A stretch of 15,105 bases of DNA from contig JAUPKM010000090.1 of NCBI GenBank assembly GCA_030837445.1, positions 1 through 15,105 on the forward strand. Reading direction: 5' to 3'. This DNA is from Actinomycetota bacterium (GTDB lineage: Bacteria; Actinomycetota; Actinomycetes; S36-B12; UBA10799). A program made the position numbers and the translations under genes. This document shows positions 1 through 7,331 of this stretch, piece after piece (position 1 is the first letter of the stretch; the number at the start of each line of letters is the position of its first letter). The notes below the pieces were generated by a model, which made no database searches, was not told the origin of the DNA, and saw only the letters and a list, made by a program, of their open reading frames with translations.

Positions 1-54
1 CTGGGTGAGGCCGACGGACTGGCGGTGTTGGGCGAGGTGGTGTCGTCGGGCCAT
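1..54 (-). CDS. Helix-turn-helix (XRE-type) regulator, N-terminal fragment running off the window
   Basis: Reading leftwards from an ATG at 54-52 gives 18 residues, MARRHHLAQHRQSVGLTQ, before the window ends. A basic, His/Gln-rich start followed by GLTQ is what XRE-family actinobacterial regulators show just before their first helix (often GLTQEQLA). The start is supported by an AAGGAG Shine-Dalgarno sequence on the minus strand, with a short spacer (GAAGGAGCCGGAC before ATG). The gene is divergent from the operon starting at 271, so it could regulate that operon or itself. Only the N-terminus is visible. The DNA-binding helices and any effector domain lie outside, so the family call rests on a short match. 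Confidence 0.55.
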   Translation of the reverse strand, partial: MARRHHLAQHRQSVGLTQ

Positions 55-270
55 GTCCGGCTCCTTCAACGGGGGGTGGTGCCTCTTTGGTGCACCAGTC
101 TTGCGCACTGTTCGCCCTGGAAAGGCGCGGTCCGTCCTGGTGGGGTTGTTCCCAGGACGCCACCGCCGCCAGTGTCCCCGCCGACGCGCGGCAACTGCCC
201 TGCTGTGAGGGGCACCGGCCGATGGCGGTCTCAACCGGTGGAGGCGCACCGCCGAGCCGAAGGAGGCATC
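55..270. promoter_or_regulatory. Divergent intergenic region with palindromes
   Basis: This 216-base gap separates the leftward regulator from the rightward operon and must hold both promoters. It contains a perfect 10-base palindrome TGGTGCACCA at 88-97, a natural candidate operator. It also contains an inverted repeat GTCCTGG/CCAGGAC (134-140 and 152-158, 11-base loop), which could fold in the operon leader. I could not pick out convincing -35/-10 hexamers on either strand. The operator role is inferred from position only. Confidence 0.35.
260..266 (+). promoter_or_regulatory. Ribosome binding site fixing the start of the first operon gene
   Basis: AAGGAGG lies four bases before the ATG at 271. 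The frame stays open upstream to about 25, but the upstream residues look non-coding and no comparable site precedes the earlier starts. This site therefore decides the start. Confidence 0.8.
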
Positions 271-1698
271 ATGCCCCGCAGACCGCACACGTTACGCTTC
301 GGCAAAATCGTCATTCTTGGGGCCGGGCCGTGCGGCCTGGCCTGCGCGGATGAACTGACGAGGCTCGGTTACCGCGGCTGGACATTGCTGGAGGCCGCCC
401 CGGTGGCCGGTGGCCTCGCCGCCTCGGTGGTGGACCCGGCCGGGTTCACTTGGGACCTGGGCGGGCACGTGGTCTTCTCCCACTTCGGCGAGTTCGACCG
501 ACTGCTGGCCGAGCTGTTCGCTCCCGGCGAGCTGTTGCATCACGACCGGTCCTCCTACGTCCGCTTCCGCGACCGGTGGGTGCCCTACCCTTTCCAGCAG
601 CACCTCCAGGACCTGCCTGCCGAGGACGCCGAGGCCTGCGTGCACGATCTGCTCGATGTTGCCTGCCGGCGACGCGAACAGAGGCTGCCCGCCGACGCGG
701 ACTTTGCCACCTGGTTGCACGGGATGTATGGATCGGGTCTGGTGGAGCGGTTCTTCGGCCCGTACAACACCAAGGTGTGGGTGATGCCCCCTGAGCAGAT
801 GGGCTCCTCCTGGGTGGCAGAACGCGTCGCCCCGGTCAACCCCGACGAGATCCTGACGGCCTTCTCGGGCACTGCCCCGCCCGCACGATGCTGGGGCCCC
901 AACTCCACCTTCGTCTGCCCCTCCGGCGGCGGTACCGGGGAGATTTGGCGTCGGCTGGCCACCCGTCTCGAGGGTGATCTGCGGACCGGTGCCCGCGTCG
1001 TCGCGGTGGACCCCGAGGCCCGGACCGTGACGCTTGCCAGCGGCGAACGTATCGGCTTCGACTATCTGGTGGCCACCGGCCCGTTGAACCGGCTTACCAC
1101 CATGACGGCGGGTGTCCCCAGTAGCGTGCGGGCGTCGGCCGGGCGCCTGCGGCACACCACGGTGGCCGTGGTCGGCCTGGGCTACCGGGCGCCCACCACC
1201 GACGAGCGGTCCTGGCTGTACTTCCCGCAAAAAAACGTGCCGTTCTACCGGGCGACGAACTTCAGCAAGTATGCGCCCGCCAACGTTCCCGGCGCCGACA
1301 CGGACACGTTCAGCGCATGGATGACCGAGACCTCCATGTTCCCGCGGACCCACCTGAGCTGCAGCCGTTTGATCAGCGCGTGCGACCGGTCCGTGCGGTG
1401 CCACGGTCTGGTGAGCGAGCATGCGCCGCTGGCCAGCGCTCACACTGAGCTGATCGAGTACGCCTACCCGGTTCCCACCCTGGACCGGGACGCGGCCCTG
1501 GCAGAAGTGGTGCCGTGGCTGGAGACCCGCGGGATCTACCCGCGGGGCCGCTTCGGGACTTGGCGGTACGAGATCGGCAACATGGACCACGCGGTGAAGA
1601 TGGGCCTCGACATCGCCCGCCGTCTGGTGAACGGCACCGCCGAGGAACTCCCCGCCACGGCGCCCGCTGCCGTCGCGGTCGCGGGTGGCCGGGTATGA
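271..1698 (+). CDS. FAD-dependent oxidoreductase, UDP-galactopyranose mutase / protoporphyrinogen oxidase-like
   Basis: The protein has 475 residues. An N-terminal Rossmann dinucleotide site GAGPCG (residues 17-22) follows a beta strand (KIVIL), with an acidic residue ending the next strand, as in FAD-binding amine-oxidase-fold enzymes. Motifs typical of the UDP-galactopyranose-mutase-like branch follow: WDLGGH at 61-66, FYRATNFSKYAP from 325, YPVPTLDRD, GRFGTW at 426-431 and NMDHAVKMG from 437. Relatives in this branch isomerise or oxidise sugar nucleotides, or act in cell-surface glycan synthesis. With two glycosyltransferases in the same operon, a role in making an unusual sugar donor is plausible. 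The substrate is not determined, and the family also contains porphyrinogen and carotenoid oxidoreductases. Its TGA overlaps the next ATG (ATGA at 1695-1698), so translation is coupled. Confidence 0.85.
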   Translation: MPRRPHTLRFGKIVILGAGPCGLACADELTRLGYRGWTLLEAAPVAGGLAASVVDPAGFTWDLGGHVVFSHFGEFDRLLAELFAPGELLHHDRSSYVRFRDRWVPYPFQQHLQDLPAEDAEACVHDLLDVACRRREQRLPADADFATWLHGMYGSGLVERFFGPYNTKVWVMPPEQMGSSWVAERVAPVNPDEILTAFSGTAPPARCWGPNSTFVCPSGGGTGEIWRRLATRLEGDLRTGARVVAVDPEARTVTLASGERIGFDYLVATGPLNRLTTMTAGVPSSVRASAGRLRHTTVAVVGLGYRAPTTDERSWLYFPQKNVPFYRATNFSKYAPANVPGADTDTFSAWMTETSMFPRTHLSCSRLISACDRSVRCHGLVSEHAPLASAHTELIEYAYPVPTLDRDAALAEVVPWLETRGIYPRGRFGTWRYEIGNMDHAVKMGLDIARRLVNGTAEELPATAPAAVAVAGGRV

Positions 1699-2783
1699 AC
1701 AACCGCAGCAGCAACGCGGCGATCGCGTTTGCCGGTCACCGCTTCCTCATCGACACCGACGTCACGTTCCGCATCGACCAGGGCGTCCACCTGGCCAATT
1801 TTGTCCCCGAGACGGACCCAGCCCCGTTGTGCGGGCAGCTCACGCCTATCCGCGTTCACCACAGCGAAGACCTCTTCCGCGACCGCCTGGCCCATCTGGA
1901 GGGGGCACGGTCAGCGCGGGTGATGCCGTTCCGCGGCGATCCGTACCGGTTCTCCCGGACCGGCCGCGTCTCCTGGTGGCGGCCCGAGACCGGATCCCAC
2001 CTGCCCGAAGACCACCTGTACGCCAAGGACGCGACGGGCCGACTGCACATCCTGCTGCATCCGGGGACCGGCCGCGGCGAGCGGTATGTCCTGCGGGTGA
2101 TCCGCGAGGTCGTCCTGCGCTGTGCCGAGCACCGCGGCTGGAGCGCGTTTCACGCGGCGGCAGCCGCCGTTGACGGCCACGGGGTGCTGATCGCCGGGGC
2201 CTCGGGGGCGGGCAAGACCACCGTGCTGACCGCGCTGGCCGCCCATCACCGGGCCGACCTCATCGGCTCCGACCGCGTGGTGGTCACCGAACAGGCCGCA
2301 CACCTGGTCGGAGTTCCGATCACGGTCCGGATCGCCGCCGGCACCCTCTCCGCCCTCCCTCCGAGAAGCGGCCTGCCACCGCACAGCACCCTGCCGGCCG
2401 ACTTCGGCACAGCCCACAAAGCCGCGTGCACCCCGCAGGACTTCGCCCAGGCCTTCACCGCCCGTGTCCGGGAGACCGCCCCTCTGCGGCTCATCGTCCT
2501 TCCCCAGCTTTGTGACGACGACCGGGAGATGGCTATCGCCTTCCCCCCACCGGCCGCCGCCCGCGACGCCCTCACCGCAGTGTGCTGCACCCCCGACGAC
2601 GAGGACTGGCTCCACCCGTGGTTGGCCGACCGCCTACGTCCCCCGACAGAACTGGCCCGCCAGGCCTCCGACGTCAGGGACGCCATGGTCGCCAGGGCCC
2701 CGGTGATGACGGTGACGGCCGGGGTACACACCCCGCACCTGCTGGAGCGGATCGCCGACGCCGTCGTCCGGAGGCTCACATGA
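1695..2783 (+). CDS. HPr kinase (HprK)-like P-loop serine kinase domain protein
   Basis: The protein has 362 residues and starts at an ATG overlapping the previous stop. The N-terminal half (about 1-145) has no motif I recognise. The C-terminal half resembles HprK-like kinases: FHAAAAAV, then a Walker A GASGAGKT at 168-175 (catalytic lysine 174), then DLIGSDRVVV, which matches the strand carrying the acidic metal ligand in HprK relatives. Genuine HprK phosphorylates a serine of HPr in the sugar phosphotransferase system. No HPr or PTS gene is here, and HprK-like proteins in actinobacteria also sit in peptide-modification clusters, so the target is unknown. It may phosphorylate a sugar, peptide or protein tied to the glycosyltransferases. 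The next gene overlaps its stop by ATGA. Confidence 0.75.
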   Translation: MNNRSSNAAIAFAGHRFLIDTDVTFRIDQGVHLANFVPETDPAPLCGQLTPIRVHHSEDLFRDRLAHLEGARSARVMPFRGDPYRFSRTGRVSWWRPETGSHLPEDHLYAKDATGRLHILLHPGTGRGERYVLRVIREVVLRCAEHRGWSAFHAAAAAVDGHGVLIAGASGAGKTTVLTALAAHHRADLIGSDRVVVTEQAAHLVGVPITVRIAAGTLSALPPRSGLPPHSTLPADFGTAHKAACTPQDFAQAFTARVRETAPLRLIVLPQLCDDDREMAIAFPPPAAARDALTAVCCTPDDEDWLHPWLADRLRPPTELARQASDVRDAMVARAPVMTVTAGVHTPHLLERIADAVVRRLT

Positions 2784-3331
2784 CCCCCAAGCGCATCGCG
2801 CTGGTCGGACCGGTGGCCTCCGGCAAGTCCGCCCTCGCCCTCGCCGTCGCCGCCCACACCGGCCTGCCCCACCTCGACCTGGACGGGCTGTTCTGGGGAC
2901 CGGCCTGGACCCCCGTCCCCGCCGACCTCTTCCACACCCGCCTGTGCGAAGCCCTGGCCAGCGACACCTGGATCGCGGACGGCAACTACGGCGGCGAGGC
3001 CGGCAACATCCTGCTGTCCCGCGCCGAACTCGCCCTCTGGCTCGACCTGCCGCTGCGGGTCTGTCTGCCCCGGCTGATCCGTCGCTCCCTACGACGGGCC
3101 CGCACCCGGCAGGAGCTGTTCGCCGGAAACCGGGAGACCTTCTCCCACCTGCTCGCCCGCGACTCGATCCTGTGGTGGGGCCCGACCCACCACCATCGGC
3201 ACCGCCACCGTTGGGCACACCACCTCCATTCCCAGCAGGCCGGTGACCTGCCCGTCATCCACCTCGACCATCCCGCGGCCGTCACACCCCGCCTGCGGTC
3301 CCTCGGTCTTCTCGCCCCCAAGGAGGCCTGA
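2780..3331 (+). CDS. Small adenylate kinase-like P-loop protein (FlaR/topology-modulation family)
   Basis: The protein has 183 residues and starts at an ATG overlapping the previous stop. It has a Walker A GPVASGKS at residues 10-17, then HLDLDGLFWGPAWTPVP, WIADGNYG, a basic stretch LIRRSLRRARTRQE and ILWWGPTHH. This order matches the COG0563-related family often named FlaR or DNA topology modulation protein. These proteins have an adenylate-kinase-like core, and their true substrate is rarely known. The segment 137-150, normally Arg/His rich, is unusually His-rich here, with eight histidines in fourteen residues. In this operon it is most likely a small-molecule kinase, perhaps for a nucleotide or sugar. 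The name FlaR should not be taken as a function. Confidence 0.8.
   Translation: MTPKRIALVGPVASGKSALALAVAAHTGLPHLDLDGLFWGPAWTPVPADLFHTRLCEALASDTWIADGNYGGEAGNILLSRAELALWLDLPLRVCLPRLIRRSLRRARTRQELFAGNRETFSHLLARDSILWWGPTHHHRHRHRWAHHLHSQQAGDLPVIHLDHPAAVTPRLRSLGLLAPKEA
3320..3326 (+). promoter_or_regulatory. Ribosome binding site fixing the GTG start of the GT4 gene
   Basis: AAGGAGG spans the last codons of the kinase gene and lies nine bases before GTG 3336. No good site precedes the earlier in-frame ATG at 3243, which would also bury 89 bases in the upstream gene. The GTG is therefore preferred. Confidence 0.65.
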
Positions 3332-3335
3332 CGCC

Positions 3336-4352
3336 GTGCTCGCCTCAGCCGTCCGCGTCCCCTGGCACACCACCCACGGCGGCTACGACCGCCTCCTGGA
3401 CCATCTCCCCGAAGTCCGCCCCGTCACCGGCCCCGGCGGCCCGCTCGCGGCACGGGTCGCCCGTCTGACCCACCGCGTGCTCGCCCGGCACTGCCCACTG
3501 CCGTTCTACCCGGCCGAGCACCTCGCCGCCGACCTACGCCTGCTGGCCTCCCGCGAAGCGGCCCACGTGCTCTACGGAGACGAGCAGTACTGGTTCTCCC
3601 GCCGCCGCCCCGGCCCGACCGCCGTGACCTACCACCAGCCGCCCGCCCGCCTCAAGCAACTTCTGCCGCCCGACACGTGGCGAGAGCTGGCGCCGACCGC
3701 CGCCCACATCGTCGTCCTCGACACCCACCAGCAGTCCTTCTTCACCGACCTGGTGCCCGCCGAACGCGTCCATCTAATACCGCACGGCATCGACACCACC
3801 GCCTTCACCCCTGCGGGACAGCCCACCACCGACCGGCCGCTGGTTCTGACGGTCGGCTGGTGGCTGCGAAACTGGACGGTCCTCGACACGGTGCACGAGC
3901 AGCTTCACCACCGCTATGGCAACACCATCGAGCTGATCGTCGTCACCCGGCAGGCCAGCACCCGGCCCTGGCACCGGACCGCCAGCATCCTGGAAGGTGT
4001 CAGCGAGCAGACCCTGATCGGCCTGTACCGGCGGGCCGCCGTGATGCTGCTGCCACTTGAAGACGCCACCGCCAACAACGCACTGCTGGAGGCCCTGGCC
4101 TGCGGCACCCCAGCGGCCGTCACCGACGTCGGCGGCATCCGCCACTACACGGGCACCAGCCAGGCCGCCCAACTCACCCCACCCGGCGACGCCGACGCAG
4201 CGACCGAGGCAGTCGAGAAGATCCTCGCCGAAACCGGCACCACGGCGCAGACGGCACGGCGGACCCTCGCCCGCGAACGCGCAGAACTCTTCGCCTGGCC
4301 CCTGATCGCCGACCGGATGCGCGCCGTGTACCGACTGCTGGAACAGCGGTGA
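3336..4352 (+). CDS. Glycosyltransferase family 4-like protein
   Basis: The protein has 338 residues from GTG 3336, four bases after the upstream stop. The GT-B fold is suggested by VHLIPHGIDTTAFTP, the start of the C-terminal domain, then LVLTVGWW, and then ANNALLEALACGTPAAVTDV, which matches the E-x7-E donor-binding motif of GT4 enzymes. The N-terminal domain is short and lacks an obvious glycine-rich loop, although THGGYDRL near the start may serve. There is no signal peptide or membrane segment, so it should act in the cytoplasm and transfer a sugar from a nucleotide-sugar donor. Its stop overlaps the GTG of the membrane glycosyltransferase (GTGA), suggesting the two act on one product. 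Donor and acceptor are unknown. Confidence 0.85.
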   Translation: MLASAVRVPWHTTHGGYDRLLDHLPEVRPVTGPGGPLAARVARLTHRVLARHCPLPFYPAEHLAADLRLLASREAAHVLYGDEQYWFSRRRPGPTAVTYHQPPARLKQLLPPDTWRELAPTAAHIVVLDTHQQSFFTDLVPAERVHLIPHGIDTTAFTPAGQPTTDRPLVLTVGWWLRNWTVLDTVHEQLHHRYGNTIELIVVTRQASTRPWHRTASILEGVSEQTLIGLYRRAAVMLLPLEDATANNALLEALACGTPAAVTDVGGIRHYTGTSQAAQLTPPGDADAATEAVEKILAETGTTAQTARRTLARERAELFAWPLIADRMRAVYRLLEQR

Positions 4353-5938
4353 AAACCGCTGACGCGGTATGGCTCCACACGGCCGTGCCCATGCTGCTGA
4401 CACTGCTGCTGCTCCGCGCCCTGTGGGCCCTCACCGCGGTGGAGGAGTGCGCACGCTGGCTTCGGACCTCCGCCCTCCGAACGCCCACCGAACCAGATCC
4501 GGCGCCGTGGCTGGTGGTGCTGCTGCCGATGCTGCGCGAACAGGCCATCGCCGCACAGACCATAGCCACATTCACCGCACTGGACTACCCGCGCGAGCGG
4601 GCCACCATCGTGGTCATCACCACCGAACGCGAAACCTCCACCCGCACCCGCCACCGGGCCCGGCTCGCCGATCTCCTGACCGCTTCACCGCTTGCCGCTG
4701 GGCAACTACGGGGACTGTTCCCGGCTACCCACTGCGGTGAGACCGCTGAGACGGTCAACGCCACCCCGCCCACAGACCGGCTCCACGTGCTGACCGAACT
4801 CTTCGACACCCAACCGACCACCGCAGACATCGTCGCGTCCCTCGCCACCAAAGGGCCTGCCGGTCCTCTACCACTGGTGCACCTGCACCAACCCGACACC
4901 GGCGGACGCAAGGCCGGACAACTCAACTACGCCCTCAGCCACCTCACCAAGATCCTCGGCCCACTCGGCTGGAACGAGGACGAACACGCCCACAACACCT
5001 ACACGATCGTCTACGACGCCGACGCAGTCCCAGACCGCCGCACCCTCCAGGCCTTCGCCGCCGCAGCCACCACCCACCAGAACCACACCGGCAGAAACCC
5101 CGCCTTGATCCAGCAGCAGCGACTCCCCCTGCTGGCCCGCCGCCCCTTCCCCACCGGCCCCCTCGGACTGCTGCTGGCCGGAGAATGGGCCTACCAGATG
5201 CGGCGCTCGCTCGGCATCGAACTCGCCCGCATCCGACTGCACCGCTTCCTGACCACCTCCCGGCTGCCCGAAGCCGTACGCCTGTGGCTGCGGCCGATGG
5301 TGTACGCCGTGGGCTGCGGCATGGCCGTCCACCTTCCCGCCGTCCGCGCCCTCGGCGGCTTCCCCGAACCAATGGAAGACCTCGGCACCGGGCACCGACT
5401 CTCCCTTCTCGGCGCCGATCTCACCGCCTCCACCGTCGCCGTCCTGGACGAGCCCTACACCGAACCGTCCGGACTGACCAACCTGCACGCCCTCGCTTTC
5501 CTCACCTCCGCCCGCCCCGATCGCCACGCGGCAGCCGTCGCCCAACTGCCCGCTGCCATCAACCGTCCGGCCCGAGCCATCTTGGTGGCGCGGGAATGGG
5601 CGGATGAGGCCGCCTGGCTGATCGGCGCCCCGCTGCTCGCCGGCGCCGTCCTGTCCGCGTGGTGGGCCGGGTCGGTATGGAGCGCCGTCGCGGTGGCCGG
5701 GGTGCTGCTGCACGGCCCGGTCATCACCGCCCGGCTGCTGGCCTTGGCGCCCGTCCTGCACTCCACTGTCACCCCGCCGCCATCCCTTGGCCCCCTGCCC
5801 CGGACCACCCCCCGGCACCCGGCCGCCCTGATCGCGGTCAGCCCGTTCCAGCCGTTCATCCGGCTGGTCGGCCCTTGGCGGCTGATCTGGGCGAAGGCCA
5901 CCGGACGCCGTGGGGGTTTCGGCAAGACTGAACGCTGA
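4349..5938 (+). CDS. Membrane-anchored family 2 glycosyltransferase
   Basis: The protein has 529 residues from a GTG overlapping the previous stop. A hydrophobic segment lies at about 7-32 (PMLLTLLLLRALWALTAV). The GT-A catalytic domain follows: WLVVLLPMLREQ, TIVVITTERE, GGRKAGQLNYAL, then DADA with D223/D225 as metal and nucleotide ligands, then GGFPEPMEDLGTGHRL with E343/D344 as the likely catalytic-base region. A C-terminal hydrophobic hairpin spans about 420-470, followed by a basic tail. The layout is that of processive or lipid-linked GT2 enzymes at the inner membrane face. An unusual stretch of about 90 residues between the VVITTERE strand and GGRKAGQLNYAL is longer than in most GT2 proteins. 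Its product is unknown. It probably completes or exports the glycan begun by the cytoplasmic partner. Confidence 0.85.
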   Translation: MKTADAVWLHTAVPMLLTLLLLRALWALTAVEECARWLRTSALRTPTEPDPAPWLVVLLPMLREQAIAAQTIATFTALDYPRERATIVVITTERETSTRTRHRARLADLLTASPLAAGQLRGLFPATHCGETAETVNATPPTDRLHVLTELFDTQPTTADIVASLATKGPAGPLPLVHLHQPDTGGRKAGQLNYALSHLTKILGPLGWNEDEHAHNTYTIVYDADAVPDRRTLQAFAAAATTHQNHTGRNPALIQQQRLPLLARRPFPTGPLGLLLAGEWAYQMRRSLGIELARIRLHRFLTTSRLPEAVRLWLRPMVYAVGCGMAVHLPAVRALGGFPEPMEDLGTGHRLSLLGADLTASTVAVLDEPYTEPSGLTNLHALAFLTSARPDRHAAAVAQLPAAINRPARAILVAREWADEAAWLIGAPLLAGAVLSAWWAGSVWSAVAVAGVLLHGPVITARLLALAPVLHSTVTPPPSLGPLPRTTPRHPAALIAVSPFQPFIRLVGPWRLIWAKATGRRGGFGKTER

Positions 5939-5979
5939 CCATTCGTCCGCCGACCGGCACCGCAGAGTTGGAGCCCACC

Positions 5980-6459
5980 GTGGCAGAGCCCCTCATCCCG
6001 ACCATCCGCACCTCTGCCAAGGCCGTCATCGTCCACGACGGCCGTGTCCTGCTCCAGCGGGCCCACTGGGAAGGCCAGGACTGCTACTTCCTGCCTGGCG
6101 GCGGTCAACACCCCGGCGAGCCGCTCGACGAAACCACCCGCCGCGAAGTCCACGAGGAGACGGGCTTGACCGTCACCGTGGAGAAGATGTTGTGGCTGCG
6201 CGAGTACATCGGCGCCAACCACGAACACGCCGACACCGAAGCCGGCACCCACCGCCTCGAAGCGGTCTTCCACTGCTCCCCCCAAGGCGACCCCAGCCGC
6301 CTCGGGGGACACGCCCACGACGACGCACAGACCGGCCTGGAATGGGTGGAACTGGAGAAAGTGCCGGGGCTGAACCTGCTACCCCACTCACTGCGGCACC
6401 CGATCGCCGCCCTCGCCCTCGGGCAGCCCTCACCCGGCTACCTCGGCGACGTCGCCTGA
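5980..6459 (+). CDS. Nudix hydrolase
   Basis: The protein has 159 residues from GTG 5980, with GGAG six bases upstream; a TTG at 5968 in the same frame is less likely. It carries a complete Nudix box with the spacing G-x5-E-x7-REVHEETGL, preceded by YFLPGGG. The box binds Mg and hydrolyses a nucleoside diphosphate linked to another moiety. The 41-base gap after the GT2 gene has no terminator, so it belongs to the same operon. In a cluster of sugar-nucleotide enzymes it could hydrolyse a nucleotide sugar or clean up a toxic nucleotide. The sequence gives no clear substrate signature. Confidence 0.88.
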   Translation: MAEPLIPTIRTSAKAVIVHDGRVLLQRAHWEGQDCYFLPGGGQHPGEPLDETTRREVHEETGLTVTVEKMLWLREYIGANHEHADTEAGTHRLEAVFHCSPQGDPSRLGGHAHDDAQTGLEWVELEKVPGLNLLPHSLRHPIAALALGQPSPGYLGDVA

Positions 6460-6465
6460 AAACCC

Positions 6466-7275
6466 GTGGCAACCATAGACGGCCGGGTCCCGGACGGCGC
6501 CCAGGAGATCACCACCGGACAGGCCAACCGCGTCTGGCACGTCCACGACCCGAGGCCGTACGTGCTCAAGCACTACGGTGATCCGGCCCGCGCCGCCAAC
6601 GAGGCCGCCGCCCTCACCCTCCTCGCCCAGCACCAGGCCCCGGCCCCCAGGCTCCTGGGCGCCGGGTACCCGGCAGCACGGCCGGCGTGGACCGCCCAGA
6701 GCGCGATCCCCGCCGAACCAGTCCCCGCCGACCAGCTCCTCCCGGAAATCGCCGGAGCCCTGGCCGCAATCCACCGCATCCCCGGCCCCTACGCCGGACG
6801 ACTCGCCGGAGCCCAGCGCCACCGCACCTGGCGCCACTACCTCCACGACCGGCTCGACACCTACGCCGCCGCCTCCCCCGACCTCGCCCCGACCGCAGCG
6901 AACCTCCACCGCGAACTCGACGCCACAGACAGGAAGATCGAGCCCAGACTGCTGCACCACGACCTCCGGCCGGGCCACCTCGTCCACCCGCCCAACAGCA
7001 GCAGCCTCCTGCTCGACTGGGAACTCGCCGCCTTCGGCGACCCACTGTCCGACCTCGCCCGCCTCGCCGTCCGACTCGACCTCCCCCACCCCACCGCCAC
7101 CCTCCACCTCGCCCACCAGCCGAACGCGGAAGCCGAAGGCCGTATCAACCTCTACTGGAGCATCCACCTCCTCGCCGACGCCGCCCTCAGCACCGACCCC
7201 GCCCTCCGCGAACGCGCACGAGCGCACCTCTCCTTGAGGCCCCACGATCCCCTCGACACCGGACCTCTGGTCTGA
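6466..7275 (+). CDS. APH/choline-kinase-fold phosphotransferase
   Basis: The protein has 269 residues from GTG 6466, six bases after the Nudix stop. No clear Shine-Dalgarno is visible, so translation is probably coupled. The N-lobe is short (VWHVHDPRPYVLKHY with the ATP lysine). The catalytic loop reads LLHHDLRPGHLV with D166, and the metal site LLDWELAAFGDPLSDLA has D184. Family members phosphorylate aminoglycosides, choline, sugars or similar small molecules. The usual asparagine of the catalytic loop (HGDLxxxN) is His171 here, and the glycine before the aspartate is His165. Activity may be altered, so calling it an antibiotic-resistance gene is not supported. The stop codon lies inside the tRNA-Phe anticodon-loop sequence, so an integration event may have shaped its end. 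Confidence 0.8.
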   Translation: MATIDGRVPDGAQEITTGQANRVWHVHDPRPYVLKHYGDPARAANEAAALTLLAQHQAPAPRLLGAGYPAARPAWTAQSAIPAEPVPADQLLPEIAGALAAIHRIPGPYAGRLAGAQRHRTWRHYLHDRLDTYAAASPDLAPTAANLHRELDATDRKIEPRLLHHDLRPGHLVHPPNSSSLLLDWELAAFGDPLSDLARLAVRLDLPHPTATLHLAHQPNAEAEGRINLYWSIHLLADAALSTDPALRERARAHLSLRPHDPLDTGPLV

Positions 7276-7315
7276 AAATCGGAAGGTCGCCGGTTCGACC
7301 CCGCCCCTGGCCACC
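7272..7315 (+). other. Orphan 3' half of a tRNA-Phe gene (putative att site)
   Basis: The sequence reads as tRNA-Phe from the anticodon loop onwards. The loop CTGAAAA with GAA anticodon is at 7272-7278, 3' anticodon stem TCGGA at 7279-7283, variable loop AGGTC, T arm GCCGG-TTCGACC-CCGCC (7289-7305, one C-C mismatch), 3' acceptor strand CCTGGCC at 7306-7312, discriminator A 7313, then CC. The bases upstream do not pair with TCGGA and contain no D arm or 5' acceptor strand, so this is not a functional tRNA. Tyrosine integrases commonly use the 3' half of tRNA genes as the crossover core. Such orphan halves mark the distal end of an integrated element, here probably one lying to the left. Confidence 0.8.
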
Positions 7316-7331
7316 GTTTCCCAGGACATCA

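Noticed and set aside
25..270. Longer N-terminus for the FAD oxidoreductase
   Set aside because: The extra residues are not family-like. The dinucleotide site sits at the expected distance from ATG 271, which has a strong Shine-Dalgarno.
1..7275. Lasso or other ribosomal peptide cluster suggested by the HprK-like gene
   Set aside because: No precursor peptide, PqqD-like recognition protein, cyclase or protease is visible in the operon, so the HprK-like gene alone does not support it.
6466..7275. Aminoglycoside resistance gene
   Set aside because: The fold fits, but the catalytic loop lacks the conserved Asn and the gene sits in a glycosyltransferase operon, so resistance is not supported.
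7240..7315. A complete, functional tRNA-Phe gene
   Set aside because: No 5' acceptor strand, D arm or 5' anticodon strand is present; the bases before the loop do not pair with TCGGA, and the T stem has a mismatch.
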